This document shows, one piece after another, positions 50,618 to 58,107 of a stretch of 64,000 nt of DNA. The notes beneath the pieces are model-generated. The model ran no database searches, was not told the origin of the DNA, and worked only from the letters and a program-made list of their open reading frames with translations. The translations under genes were made by a program, and so were the position numbers. Within the stretch, counting starts at the first letter, position 1. The number at the start of each line of letters is the position of its first letter. Source of the DNA: DATCBF01 sp964401995 (lineage in GTDB: Bacteria; Actinomycetota; Thermoleophilia; Solirubrobacterales; 70-9); contig CAYOAP010000006.1 in assembly GCA_964401995.1 (NCBI GenBank), positions 1-64,000 of the forward strand, given 5' to 3'.

Positions 50618-51400
50618 ATGGCTGTCATCGAAGTCGCGAGAGACTGGCTCGATTACGTAGAGGCGATCGGCGCCCTCGGATCACTTCTGCTTGCTGCCAT
50701 TGCCGCAGTTTTTGCATGGCGAAGCGCAAACGACTCAAGCCGAAGCGCCGATGCAGCTGAGGAGACCGCAACGGCTGCCACCGAAGAGGCGAGCCTTTCG
50801 CGACAGATGGTGAAGCGCCTTGAGGAGCAGCTAGAGATCGAACGCGCGACGCGCGCAGAATTGGAGCAAGAGCGCGGACGGCGGCCAGTCCTCTCGCCCC
50901 CGACACTGAGTTGGCTTGGGCGCTTGGATCCGGGCCAACTGACCGTCGGCCTGCTGCGCGACATGGGGGTGCAGCCGAGCCTCGGGGCATGTATCACAGG
51001 CGTCGAGCCGACGATCGTCAGGGCCCGTTTCCTCAATAGCGGTGACAAGGTCGCAGAGCAGGTCCTGGTCCGATGTCTGGTCCCCAAAGGAGTTGTTCCT
51101 CTCGAATGCGGACCGCGGGGTGATACCCGCGGGCGGCCGGACCTGCGTGTCGCCGAGTCGGTCTCATTGCAAGAGCCGAGCGGGACAGTCGAGGCGCGAG
51201 AATTCAGTTGGCGGATCGCGCATCTGCCACCCGATCAACCAGAGGACACTCACCTGACTCTGGTCCTCCGAAATACGGGCGAACACGAGGTCGTCCTCGA
51301 GGTCAGCCATCCTGCGTCGGAGACGGTCCGGGCCAGGTTTTGGGTTTCTGCGGAGGCAGTGCACCCCCTTGAGGATGTCGAGGGGGACGACAGGGGATAA
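50618..51400 (+). CDS. Membrane-anchored coiled-coil protein with beta-rich C-terminus
   Basis: 260 aa. A membrane helix (about 15-34: IGALGSLLLAAIAAVFAWRS) leads into a coiled coil (~40-90: AEETATAATEEASLSRQMVKRLEEQLEIERATRAELEQERG). It ends with a ~160-residue beta-rich domain (PTIVRARFLNSGDKVAEQVLVRCLVP...). The C-terminal part reads like an immunoglobulin-like fold. No known family. It is divergent from the 49961 gene and followed 39 bp later by hairpin 2. Confidence 0.62.
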   Translation: MAVIEVARDWLDYVEAIGALGSLLLAAIAAVFAWRSANDSSRSADAAEETATAATEEASLSRQMVKRLEEQLEIERATRAELEQERGRRPVLSPPTLSWLGRLDPGQLTVGLLRDMGVQPSLGACITGVEPTIVRARFLNSGDKVAEQVLVRCLVPKGVVPLECGPRGDTRGRPDLRVAESVSLQEPSGTVEAREFSWRIAHLPPDQPEDTHLTLVLRNTGEHEVVLEVSHPASETVRARFWVSAEAVHPLEDVEGDDRG

Positions 51401-51439
51401 GGCTCCAGCCCGAGCTGCGTCCGCATGGCTGGTGGGTAT

Positions 51440-51457
51440 CGCTTCGCGCGAGGAGCG
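51440..51457. repeat. Element hairpin 2
   Basis: CGCTTCGCGCGAGGAGCG, a 6+6-bp hairpin, 17 of 18 bases identical to hairpin 6. It fills the gap between the convergent stops at 51400 and 51458 and touches the latter directly. Confidence 0.65.
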
Positions 51458-51889
51458 TCAGGGGGCGCTGAGACCCGGGGTGGTCGCAGGGTCCCAGGAG
51501 ATGGTGATATCCGCCCCCTGGTCCTCGGGACTATCTACTTCGTCCTTCTCGATGAGGAGTCGGAACACCCGCGTGTCGTTCACGTTAGGGAGAAGGACCC
51601 CGGTGAGTCTCCGGACGTTCTGCGAGGTGAAGAGTGTGTCGAGGACAGGCTTGACGAAGTTGTCGAGGTCGACGGCCGGCCTCGACAGGTCCAAAGGAGT
51701 CATCCAGAAGGTCACCTCGACGGTGAACCTGGCGGCCTTCAGGTGAGGCGAGGTGAACGGCGCCTGCGGATAGGCGGCCTCCACCGCGGCGCCTATGGCG
51801 TCCCTCCATTCGGAGCTATCGCGGCGCGCTGGGTGTTCACGCACCCGAATCCGCCAGGGGTTCGGGGTTAAGTCAATTCCTTCGCTCAC
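51458..51889 (-). CDS. RusA-family Holliday junction resolvase-like protein
   Basis: 143 aa from GTG 51889. The RusA signature is clear: D74-L-D76-N77...K80...D84 (AVDLDNFVKPVLDTLF) plus a later Asp in NVNDTRVF (D105), with ARFTVEVTFWMTP before it, as in phage RusA proteins. It resolves Holliday junctions as a dimer. Such genes are typical cargo of prophages and integrative elements, which agrees with the location between att copies. The frame is open beyond 51889 but without support. Confidence 0.8.
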   Translation of the reverse strand: MSEGIDLTPNPWRIRVREHPARRDSSEWRDAIGAAVEAAYPQAPFTSPHLKAARFTVEVTFWMTPLDLSRPAVDLDNFVKPVLDTLFTSQNVRRLTGVLLPNVNDTRVFRLLIEKDEVDSPEDQGADITISWDPATTPGLSAP

Positions 51890-51897
51890 GGCAGCAT

Positions 51898-51925
51898 TCT
51901 CCCGCTTTGCGTGAGAAGCGGGAGA
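51898..51925. repeat. Element hairpin 3
   Basis: Perfect 10-bp stem TCTCCCGCTT/AAGCGGGAGA around TGCGTGAG; the core GCTTTGCGTGAGAAGC is shared with the other element hairpins. It lies 9 bp upstream of the RusA-like start. Confidence 0.65.
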
Positions 51926-51949
51926 GTTTCCGAGGGGGATGCAGCCGGA

Positions 51950-51974
51950 CACCGGACGATTTCTTGGTCCGGTG
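51950..51974. other. Perfect 8-bp hairpin
   Basis: CACCGGAC/GTCCGGTG with a 9-nt loop, 52 bp past the 52026 gene's stop on the minus strand. No T-tract follows. It may end that transcript, or be a binding site. Confidence 0.5.
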
Positions 51975-52025
51975 AACCTGTCCTGGCCGACTCCTGTCTT
52001 AGGCGAATGGACCGAAGCTGTTGGC

Positions 52026-53012
52026 TCACGCCTCTGCCAGCAGCAACGCGAGTCCATTCCGCGCCAATTGAGTTCGTGCCTCCCTGTATTCGGCCATGAC
52101 GTCTCCGAGTGCGACCCCGGCCGCGAGGGCAAGGCCCACCTCAATCGGAAGCCCGATCAGTACCGTCGTAACCATTGGCAAGGGCGTAGCCCGAACCACC
52201 GCGCTGAGGCCCTTCCATCTGAGCCCCTTGCGTATGTCGTCGCTCCTTTCTCGGAGCTCCTGAAGGGCAGGCGACACGTCGGCGGTTATGACGCGTGCTA
52301 CCTCGCGACTGAAGCTGGGCTCCCAAGGAGTTGCGGCCAGCCTCGCTCCTAGCTTTGCCATCTCCAAGCGGAACCCATGTAGCTCCGACGAAAGCCGCTC
52401 TCTAATCTCCATCACGTGTTCGATCGATTGAGGGACTAGGTTCGGCGCTTCCATCCTCATGGTCTCTAGGCCGAGCCAACTGCTTCCGACGGCTAAATCG
52501 GCCCACTCATTTGCGACACCTACGGCCTCGGCGCGAACCGCCAACAACCTGTTCGCAAACCATCGGAATGCTCCTTGGTCGTCGGTATAGGGAATCAGTC
52601 CGGACCTGGCATTCATCGTCGCGACGACGGGCCACCAATGCTCGAGGCGATCCACGAGTTCCTTCTCTGAGATCGGGTCCTGTCGGAACGGGCGATCCCC
52701 GAGCTCCCACCAGAACTTCTCTCCGTGAGGAAAGCTGAGGGCGCCCTCAGGACGGTCTGGCTCGACAAGACTCACAACATCTGCAGCGATAAGCGGCTCG
52801 ATCTCTTGGAGAAAGTCGTTAAGTGCCTCCCAGTTGGTTTTCAGGTGCTTGCGCTCGTAGGTAGGAACTACCAGCAACTCAACCGTGCTGGGGAGGCACA
52901 GCTCGACCTGGTCAAAGAAGATGCACGCCCGCAGGAAGTTGCTGCGGTTTCTGGGGAAGGAATAGGGGAAGTATCCGCCCCTCGTTGTTCGGGTTGAGTT
53001 CGTCCGAAGCAC
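52026..53012 (-). CDS. Uncharacterised protein with hydrophobic C-terminus
   Basis: 328 aa. The N-terminal half is soluble and mixed (LCLPSTVELLVVPTYERKHLKTNWEALNDFLQEIEPLI), then helical (IEHVMEIRERLSSELHGFRLEMAKLGARLA). A hydrophobic stretch lies at ~287-310 (MVTTVLIGLPIEVGLALAAGVALGDVMAEY). No family recognised. The GTG at 53012 has GAGGAG directly before it, too close for a good ribosome site, so the start is uncertain. Cargo of the tRNA element. Confidence 0.6.
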   Translation of the reverse strand: MLRTNSTRTTRGGYFPYSFPRNRSNFLRACIFFDQVELCLPSTVELLVVPTYERKHLKTNWEALNDFLQEIEPLIAADVVSLVEPDRPEGALSFPHGEKFWWELGDRPFRQDPISEKELVDRLEHWWPVVATMNARSGLIPYTDDQGAFRWFANRLLAVRAEAVGVANEWADLAVGSSWLGLETMRMEAPNLVPQSIEHVMEIRERLSSELHGFRLEMAKLGARLAATPWEPSFSREVARVITADVSPALQELRERSDDIRKGLRWKGLSAVVRATPLPMVTTVLIGLPIEVGLALAAGVALGDVMAEYREARTQLARNGLALLLAEA

Positions 53013-53192
53013 CTCCTCAGCAAGAGAGACTAGCTCGCTACCGTGGAAGCTCCTCGCGGTGGCTCCATGGGACGGGCGACGACCTGGCTAGGCGTCAGCG
53101 CTTGGAACGTCCACTTGTCGTTGAACGCGGCCATTCCACTCCGCATTGTCAGGTTTCGGTGTCTAGGAATCCTAAAGCTGAAGGCCCTATTA

Positions 53193-53206
53193 CTTTGCGC
53201 GAAAAG
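53193..53206. repeat. Element hairpin 4
   Basis: CTTTGCGCGAAAAG, a variant of the element hairpin, 11 bp before hairpin 5, in the gap between the divergent 52026 and 53251 genes. Confidence 0.5.
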
Positions 53207-53216
53207 CAGCGATTCC

Positions 53217-53230
53217 TTTCACGCGAAAGC
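53217..53230. repeat. Element hairpin 5
   Basis: TTTCACGCGAAAGC; with the next AG it matches hairpin 1 over 16 nt. It sits 20 bp before the HNH-like start, where it could act as an operator. Confidence 0.6.
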
Positions 53231-53250
53231 AGTTGTGTCAGGATCGCCGC

Positions 53251-53670
53251 ATGGCAGATGAATCGGTCGCGGACCGACTCCGCGGATTCGGCGTGAAGGG
53301 CATCCTCGTGCAGATGGCCGAACGTGGGCAGATTCTTGAGCTGAAGTGCGAGATGCCGCAGTGCTATCACCCCAACGGACGCGACAAGTTCGAATCGCTC
53401 GCGACGGAGCGCAGGTTGTGGGCGCCCTCGCGCGACCACTACCCGATCCTCAGTTCGGCCGGTGGAAAGCTGCGTGCCGACAACGTTCGGTTGTCCCATA
53501 TCGAGTGCAATCAGCGTGACCACACGCGGCGGAAGCAGATCGGGGCACTGCTTCTTGCAGGCGAATCACTGGAAGACATCGCCGACACGCTGAACCGCAA
53601 GAAGACCCCGGCGTTTCACGGAACGAAACGATGGACGGCGGCCATGGTGCGCGAGGCCTACGTGTCCTAG
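53251..53670 (+). CDS. HNH-like protein
   Basis: 139 aa. CEMPQCYHPNG and DHYPIL...ADNVRLSHIECNQRDH give the Cys/His and D-H...N...(H/C)-N pattern of HNH nucleases (zinc-stabilised beta-beta-alpha fold), although spacing differs from the model HNH. A C-terminal helix-turn region (GALLLAGESLEDIADTLNRKKTPAFHGTKRWTAAMV) resembles the DNA-binding tail of recombinase-like proteins. ATG 53251 has an AGGA 8 bp upstream. Likely a mobile-element nuclease or regulator. Confidence 0.65.
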   Translation: MADESVADRLRGFGVKGILVQMAERGQILELKCEMPQCYHPNGRDKFESLATERRLWAPSRDHYPILSSAGGKLRADNVRLSHIECNQRDHTRRKQIGALLLAGESLEDIADTLNRKKTPAFHGTKRWTAAMVREAYVS

Positions 53671-53679
53671 TCCGGGTTC

Positions 53680-53697
53680 CGCTTCGCGCGAGAAGCG
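53680..53697. repeat. Element hairpin 6
   Basis: CGCTTCGCGCGAGAAGCG, a perfect 6-bp stem, 10 bp after the HNH-like stop and 16 bp before the right att copy; 17 of 18 bases match hairpin 2. Confidence 0.65.
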
Positions 53698-53713
53698 ACA
53701 TCGGTTCGTCCGA

Positions 53714-53787
<74 letters not shown>

Positions 53788-53804
53788 GGAGGGGCGATTA
53801 TGGC

Positions 53805-54017
53805 TCAATGGATTCCGGCCAGTAGCTCTGCCGGCTTTATCTTCAGAGCGCGGGCCAGCTTGACGATCGTGTCTAGCTGGGGATTGCGTTCGGATCGCTC
53901 CAGCAGGCTGATCTCCGTTCGGTGCATTGAGGCAATGGCACCGAGTTCTTCCTGCGAGAGGTGACGGCGATGCCGCTGAGTTTGCAGATTTTTCGCGAAC
54001 TGGTCCTGAGGCTGCAC
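53805..54017 (-). CDS. XRE-family regulator
   Basis: 70 aa, a single Cro/C1 helix-turn-helix: NLQTQRHRRHLSQEELGAIASMHRTEISLLERSERNPQLDTIVKLARALKIKPAELL has all five helices. It starts from GTG 54017. It lies 17 bp beyond the 5' end of the tRNA, outside the att-bounded element, so it is not clearly part of it. It may control the element or a gene to the right. Confidence 0.88.
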   Translation of the reverse strand: MQPQDQFAKNLQTQRHRRHLSQEELGAIASMHRTEISLLERSERNPQLDTIVKLARALKIKPAELLAGIH

Positions 54018-54090
54018 AGATGGAATGGTCCGGGATCTCGGACAAAGCGTCTACAGACAGAACCCGTGCAATCGGAAACTCGGCGTATCT

Positions 54091-54492
54091 CTAATCGCGC
54101 CACCAGTTGGGCGTCATCGCCACGTCCGGCGCCGCCGACGGACCCGTGTGCGGCGCCCCGAAGGCGAGGATCGTGGCGCCCTCCGGCCCGCCCTCGAAGC
54201 AGCGCATCAGCTCCGGCTCAACCCGGACCGCATCCCACTTCTCCAGGTCGAGGATCTCGTCGTCGAGCTTGAGGCGGGCCGAGCCCTCGACCACCACGTA
54301 GAGCTCCTCCTGCTTCGCGTGCTTGTGGCCAAAGGGGACGCGGAAGCCCGGCGCCAGGCGCTGGTAGCTGACCCCCGCCTTGTCGAGCCCCAGGTCCTTG
54401 GTGGCAAAGCGGCCCTCCAGCCCCGGAGCGAGGCCGAACTTCGAAGCCTGGTCCTCAACCTCTCGCAGGTTGATCTGGGTGAAGCCGGCCAC
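54091..54492 (-). CDS. Cupin-domain protein
   Basis: 133 aa. VPFGHKHAKQEELYVVVEGSARLKLDDEI supplies the H, H, E of cupin motif 1, and EPELMRCFEGGPEGATIL is motif 2 without its histidine. Resembles small sugar-related or stress cupins. Start at GTG 54492. Same strand as the Hpt gene upstream, 10 bp away. Confidence 0.83.
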   Translation of the reverse strand: MAGFTQINLREVEDQASKFGLAPGLEGRFATKDLGLDKAGVSYQRLAPGFRVPFGHKHAKQEELYVVVEGSARLKLDDEILDLEKWDAVRVEPELMRCFEGGPEGATILAFGAPHTGPSAAPDVAMTPNWWRD

Positions 54493-54502
54493 AGGCGCGC
54501 TG

Positions 54503-54877
54503 CTAGGCGCTGAAGAGCTGGGCGAGGGAGCGGCCCACATCCGGCGGCTCTTCTTTGCCCGCGGCAGCGGCGTCGGCGCCCTCGGCCAGCGCCTTGGCGG
54601 CATCGGCCACCTGGTGGGCGCGGCCGCCGCGGATGCTGCCGGTGGTCTTCGCTTCAGCCAGGTCGGACTCCATCAGGCCCGCCAGCTCGGCCAGGCGGCG
54701 CAGGCCGACGACGGCCGCGGTGCCCTTCAGCGCGTGGGCTTCGGCCCGCATCGTCTCGAAGTCGCTCGTCTCCGTCGCCAATCCGGCGGCGATCACGTCG
54801 CAGCGCCGTTTCGCCTCGGTCGCGAACGATTCGAGCAGCGCTGGATCCGGCGGAGTGTCTTTGGCTTTGTCGCTCAT
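54503..54877 (-). CDS. Histidine phosphotransfer (Hpt) domain protein
   Basis: 124 aa. The phosphorylation site is H48 in AEAHALKGTAAVVGL, with K51 and G52 conserved; the rest is a four-helix bundle with an alanine-rich tail. It passes phosphoryl groups between response-regulator receivers, but no kinase or receiver lies nearby. The ATG overlaps the lipoprotein stop (ATGA). Confidence 0.87.
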   Translation of the reverse strand: MSDKAKDTPPDPALLESFATEAKRRCDVIAAGLATETSDFETMRAEAHALKGTAAVVGLRRLAELAGLMESDLAEAKTTGSIRGGRAHQVADAAKALAEGADAAAAGKEEPPDVGRSLAQLFSA

Positions 54878-55965
54878 CCTCCGGTCACTCCCTTCACGGC
54901 CTCGGTCAGCTGGTCGACGCCGAAGGCACCCTCGATCACCTTGCGGATGACGCCCTGACGGTCGATCACGAACAGCCACGGCTCGCTCGGCAGGTGGAAC
55001 GCCTTCACCTGTGGCCGCACGCCCTTGCTCGGATTGTTTTCGTTGTAGATCTCCATGTGGATGAATTTCGCCTTGTCCCCGTAGAGCTGCTTGACCTGCT
55101 CCGCCACATCGACCACCGGCCCGCAAACCCGACTCTGGCAGAACTGGGGGGTCGCAAACAAGAGCACAATCGGTTCTTTTCCGAGCACGTCGGCGTAGTC
55201 GACTTCGTTCTGCGTGTCCGGCGGGATGCGGGTGGTGATTTTCGCCAGGTCGCCGCCGACGCTGGCGGGCGTCGGCGTGTGGATGAAGGGCGCCTTCTGG
55301 CCGACCCGCGGCACCTTCGGGAACTCGCCGACTTCGGCGCTCGGCAGCAGCGTTCCGGTCGTCTTGCCGCCCTGCTTGATCACCGCCGCGATCCGCCACT
55401 CGCCGTTGCTGGGGAAGTTGATGTCGGTGGCGTAGACGACGGTCGCCGCATTGGGATCAGAAGCGGTCGTCTGGGCGCGGAACGCCGGCTGCGTCTGCAG
55501 GCTCTCGATCGCCGCCGGGAAGGGCCCGATCGCGGGCTGGTCGAGCGCTTTTTCCTCAGCCTTGCCCAGCACGCTGCCACCCTTGGCCGGCGCTGCCTTG
55601 CCCTTGGCCGCCTGTTTCAGGCTTGGGACCTTGGCGAAGTAGAGGGCGACCTTGGCGTCGGCGACCTGGCTGCGGTCGCGTTCGAAGACGCCGAAGGGAT
55701 AGCGGTTCTCCCCGGTGTTAAAAGCCTCGGCGGCCGGTGAGACGACCAGTTCCGAGGGGCCTTCGGTCGAGTTGACCACGTCGCCAAGCGTCTTGCCCTT
55801 GGCGCTGGGGAATTCGCTCTTCGGCGGGGCAGGGCGGCTTTCGGCGCTGCCGCTGCCAGAGGTGGAGGTCGAATCGGAGCCGCCGCCACAGCCCGCCACG
55901 AGCGCCGCCGCGGCAAGAAGGCAGGCGAAGGCGGCGAGGGCTTGGCGGAAGCGCATCCGCGGCAT
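54874..55965 (-). CDS. Thioredoxin-fold lipoprotein
   Basis: 363 aa. Signal and lipobox LVAGC (C26) lead into a serine-rich linker and a beta-rich domain (~60-200). A thioredoxin-like domain then has FATPQFCQSRVCGPVVDVAEQV, where two cysteines are four residues apart (CxxxxC) instead of the usual CxxC, followed by cis-Pro SEPWLFVID. A redox role is plausible but altered; binding or copper/haem handling of SCO type is an option. Start ATG 55965 (another ATG 9 bp later). Followed by an Hpt gene in overlap. Confidence 0.84.
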   Translation of the reverse strand: MPRMRFRQALAAFACLLAAAALVAGCGGGSDSTSTSGSGSAESRPAPPKSEFPSAKGKTLGDVVNSTEGPSELVVSPAAEAFNTGENRYPFGVFERDRSQVADAKVALYFAKVPSLKQAAKGKAAPAKGGSVLGKAEEKALDQPAIGPFPAAIESLQTQPAFRAQTTASDPNAATVVYATDINFPSNGEWRIAAVIKQGGKTTGTLLPSAEVGEFPKVPRVGQKAPFIHTPTPASVGGDLAKITTRIPPDTQNEVDYADVLGKEPIVLLFATPQFCQSRVCGPVVDVAEQVKQLYGDKAKFIHMEIYNENNPSKGVRPQVKAFHLPSEPWLFVIDRQGVIRKVIEGAFGVDQLTEAVKGVTGG

Positions 55966-56064
55966 CTTATTGACGGGGGAAGGTAGGGATAGCGCCCCTT
56001 TGCGCGTCACCGTTATGTGGCAGATAGGGTCCGCTCAACTGTCGGCGAGCAGAAGGAGAGCGAG

Positions 56065-56796
56065 ATGGCGGAGAGAGCGGCGCTGATCACGGGCGCATCG
56101 AGCGGGATCGGACTGGCGATCGCCCGGGTCCTGGGCGAGGAAGGCTACGCCCTGACCGTCTCCGCGCGGCGGCCCGAGAAGCTCGAGACAGCCACCGCCG
56201 GGCTGCGCGACGACGGCATCGAGGTCCAGTGCGTCGCCGCCAACATGACCGAGGAGGAGGACATCGTCGGCGTCTTCGCCAAGCACCGCGAGGCCTACGG
56301 CCGGCTCGACGTCCTCGTCAACAACGCCGGGGTCGGGATCGGCGCGCCGATGGAGGAGATCCAGTCCAAACACCTCGACATGCAGCTCGCGGTCAACCTG
56401 CGGGCGCTGATCATCGGCACCCGCGAGGGGCTGCCGCTGTTGAAGGAGGCCGGCGTCGAGCACGGCAAGGCGCTGATCGTCAACACCGCCTCGATCGCCG
56501 GCAAAGGCGGCCAGGCCTGGCTCTCGATCTACGCCGCGACCAAGGCCGCGGTGATCAACTTCACCCAGTCGACCCACCGCGAGACCGGTGGCTCGGGGAT
56601 CCAGTGCACAGCGCTCGCGCCGGGCTTCGTCGACACGCCGATGACCGAGTTCGCCAAGGGCCAGGTCCCGGCTGAGGCGATGATCCAGCCCTCCGACATC
56701 GGCGAGGCGGTCCGCTTCCTGCTCCGCACCTCCCCCAACTGCCACGTTCCGGAGATCGTCTTCACCCGGCCCGGCGAGGGCCTCGATACCCCGTAG
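56065..56796 (+). CDS. Short-chain dehydrogenase/reductase
   Basis: 243 aa. TGASSGIG (9-16) binds the cofactor, NNAG is present, and the catalytic Tyr/Lys sit in SIYAATKAA with Ser in NTASIAG. The absence of an Asp after beta-2 (VSARRPEKLE) suggests NADP preference. AAGGAGAG precedes the ATG at 56065. The substrate is unknown. Followed 9 bp later by a glycosyltransferase gene, perhaps in one transcript. Confidence 0.92.
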   Translation: MAERAALITGASSGIGLAIARVLGEEGYALTVSARRPEKLETATAGLRDDGIEVQCVAANMTEEEDIVGVFAKHREAYGRLDVLVNNAGVGIGAPMEEIQSKHLDMQLAVNLRALIIGTREGLPLLKEAGVEHGKALIVNTASIAGKGGQAWLSIYAATKAAVINFTQSTHRETGGSGIQCTALAPGFVDTPMTEFAKGQVPAEAMIQPSDIGEAVRFLLRTSPNCHVPEIVFTRPGEGLDTP

Positions 56797-56805
56797 CTTC
56801 CAGGC

Positions 56806-58020
56806 GTGAGCTCGCCACGCCTGCGCATCCTCGTCGCCGCCTTCGGCGACGCCGGCCATGTCTTTCCGGCGATCGCCCTCGGGCGGGCGCTGGCGGGGCG
56901 CGGGCACGAGGTCGTGCTTGAGACCTGGGAGGAACGGCGCGGCGCGGTCGAGGGCGCCGGGCTCGGCTTCACCGCGGCCGAGGAATACACGATGTTCCCG
57001 CCGCCCGACCCCGACTCGGCCGAGGGCGACCACGCGGCCGAGGCGGCGCGGGCGCTGCTGCCGCTGCTGGAGGAGATGCGGCCCCACGTCGTCGTCAGCG
57101 ACATCCTCACCCTGGCCCCGGCGCTCGCCGCCGAGGTCGCCGGGGTGCCGCTGGCGACGCTGATCCCCCACATCTACCCGGTGGTCGAGCCCGGCCTGCC
57201 CTTCTTCGCGATCGGGCTGCGGCCGCCGCGGACGCCGCTTGGGCGGGGGGTCTGGCGAGCCGGGATGCGGGCGCTCAACATCGGCCTCGAGCACGGCCGC
57301 CGCGACCTCAACCTGCAGCGAGCCAAGGTCGGGCTTGAGCCACTGCAGCGCTTCCACGGCGGCATCAGCCCTGACCTGGCGCTGGTCGCCACCTATCCCC
57401 AGCTCGAGTACCCGCGCGACTGGCCGGCCGGAGTCGAGGTAACGGGACCGATGGTCTTCGAGCAGCCGCACCCGCAGATCGAGCTGCCGCCGGGCGAGGC
57501 GCCGCTGGTCCTGGTTGCCCCCAGCACCGCCCACGACTCGCGCAACCACCTGGTGCGAACGGCGCTGAAGGCGCTGGCCGAGGAGCCGGTGCGGGTGGTG
57601 GCGACGACCAACAAAGTCGCGCCCCAGACCCCGATCGAGGTCCCCGCCAACGCGATCCTGGTCGACTGGCTCAGCTACAGCCAGCTGATGCCCGCCGCCT
57701 CGCTGGTCATCTCCCACGGTGGCCACGGCACCGTCGCCCGGGCGCTTGGGGCCGGGACCCCGGTCCTGATCTGCCCGATCGTCGGCGACATGAGCGAGAC
57801 GGCGATGCGGGTCGCCTGGGCCAAGGTAGGGCTCTCGGTCCCCTGGCGCCTCTGCCGGCCCGAGCCGCTGCTCTGGGCGGCGCGCCGGCTCCTGCGCGAC
57901 CGCTCCTACGCCGATCGCGCGGCGGAGCTGGCGGCCTGGGGCCGGGAGCACGACGGCGCGGAGCGCGGCGCCGAGCTGGTCGAGGATCTGGCCCGGCGCA
58001 AGCAGCCAGCAAGCAGTTAG
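56806..58020 (+). CDS. GT1-family glycosyltransferase
   Basis: 404 aa with two Rossmann halves. AAFGDAGHVFPAIALGRALAGRGHEV is the acceptor-side start, and SHGGHGTVARALGAGTPVLICPI is the C-terminal donor-binding motif of MGT/UGT-type enzymes. It transfers sugar from a nucleotide donor to a small or lipid acceptor, unspecified. The stop (58018-58020) directly abuts the tRNA-Asn gene on the other strand. Confidence 0.9.
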   Translation: MSSPRLRILVAAFGDAGHVFPAIALGRALAGRGHEVVLETWEERRGAVEGAGLGFTAAEEYTMFPPPDPDSAEGDHAAEAARALLPLLEEMRPHVVVSDILTLAPALAAEVAGVPLATLIPHIYPVVEPGLPFFAIGLRPPRTPLGRGVWRAGMRALNIGLEHGRRDLNLQRAKVGLEPLQRFHGGISPDLALVATYPQLEYPRDWPAGVEVTGPMVFEQPHPQIELPPGEAPLVLVAPSTAHDSRNHLVRTALKALAEEPVRVVATTNKVAPQTPIEVPANAILVDWLSYSQLMPAASLVISHGGHGTVARALGAGTPVLICPIVGDMSETAMRVAWAKVGLSVPWRLCRPEPLLWAARRLLRDRSYADRAAELAAWGREHDGAERGAELVEDLARRKQPASS

Positions 58021-58093
58021 CTCCGGGGGTGGGACTCGAACCCACAACAACTCGATTAACAGTCGAGTGCTCTACCGATTGAGCTACCCCGGA
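58021..58093 (-). tRNA. tRNA-Asn (GTT)
   Basis: 73 nt on the minus strand. Acceptor TCCGGGG/CCCCGGA, D-arm AGCTCAATCGGTAGAGC, anticodon loop CTGTTAA (GTT), T-arm GTGGG-TTCGAGT-CCCAC, discriminator G; no CCA encoded. Confidence 0.95.
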
Positions 58094-58107
58094 ATACCTG
58101 GAGGAAT

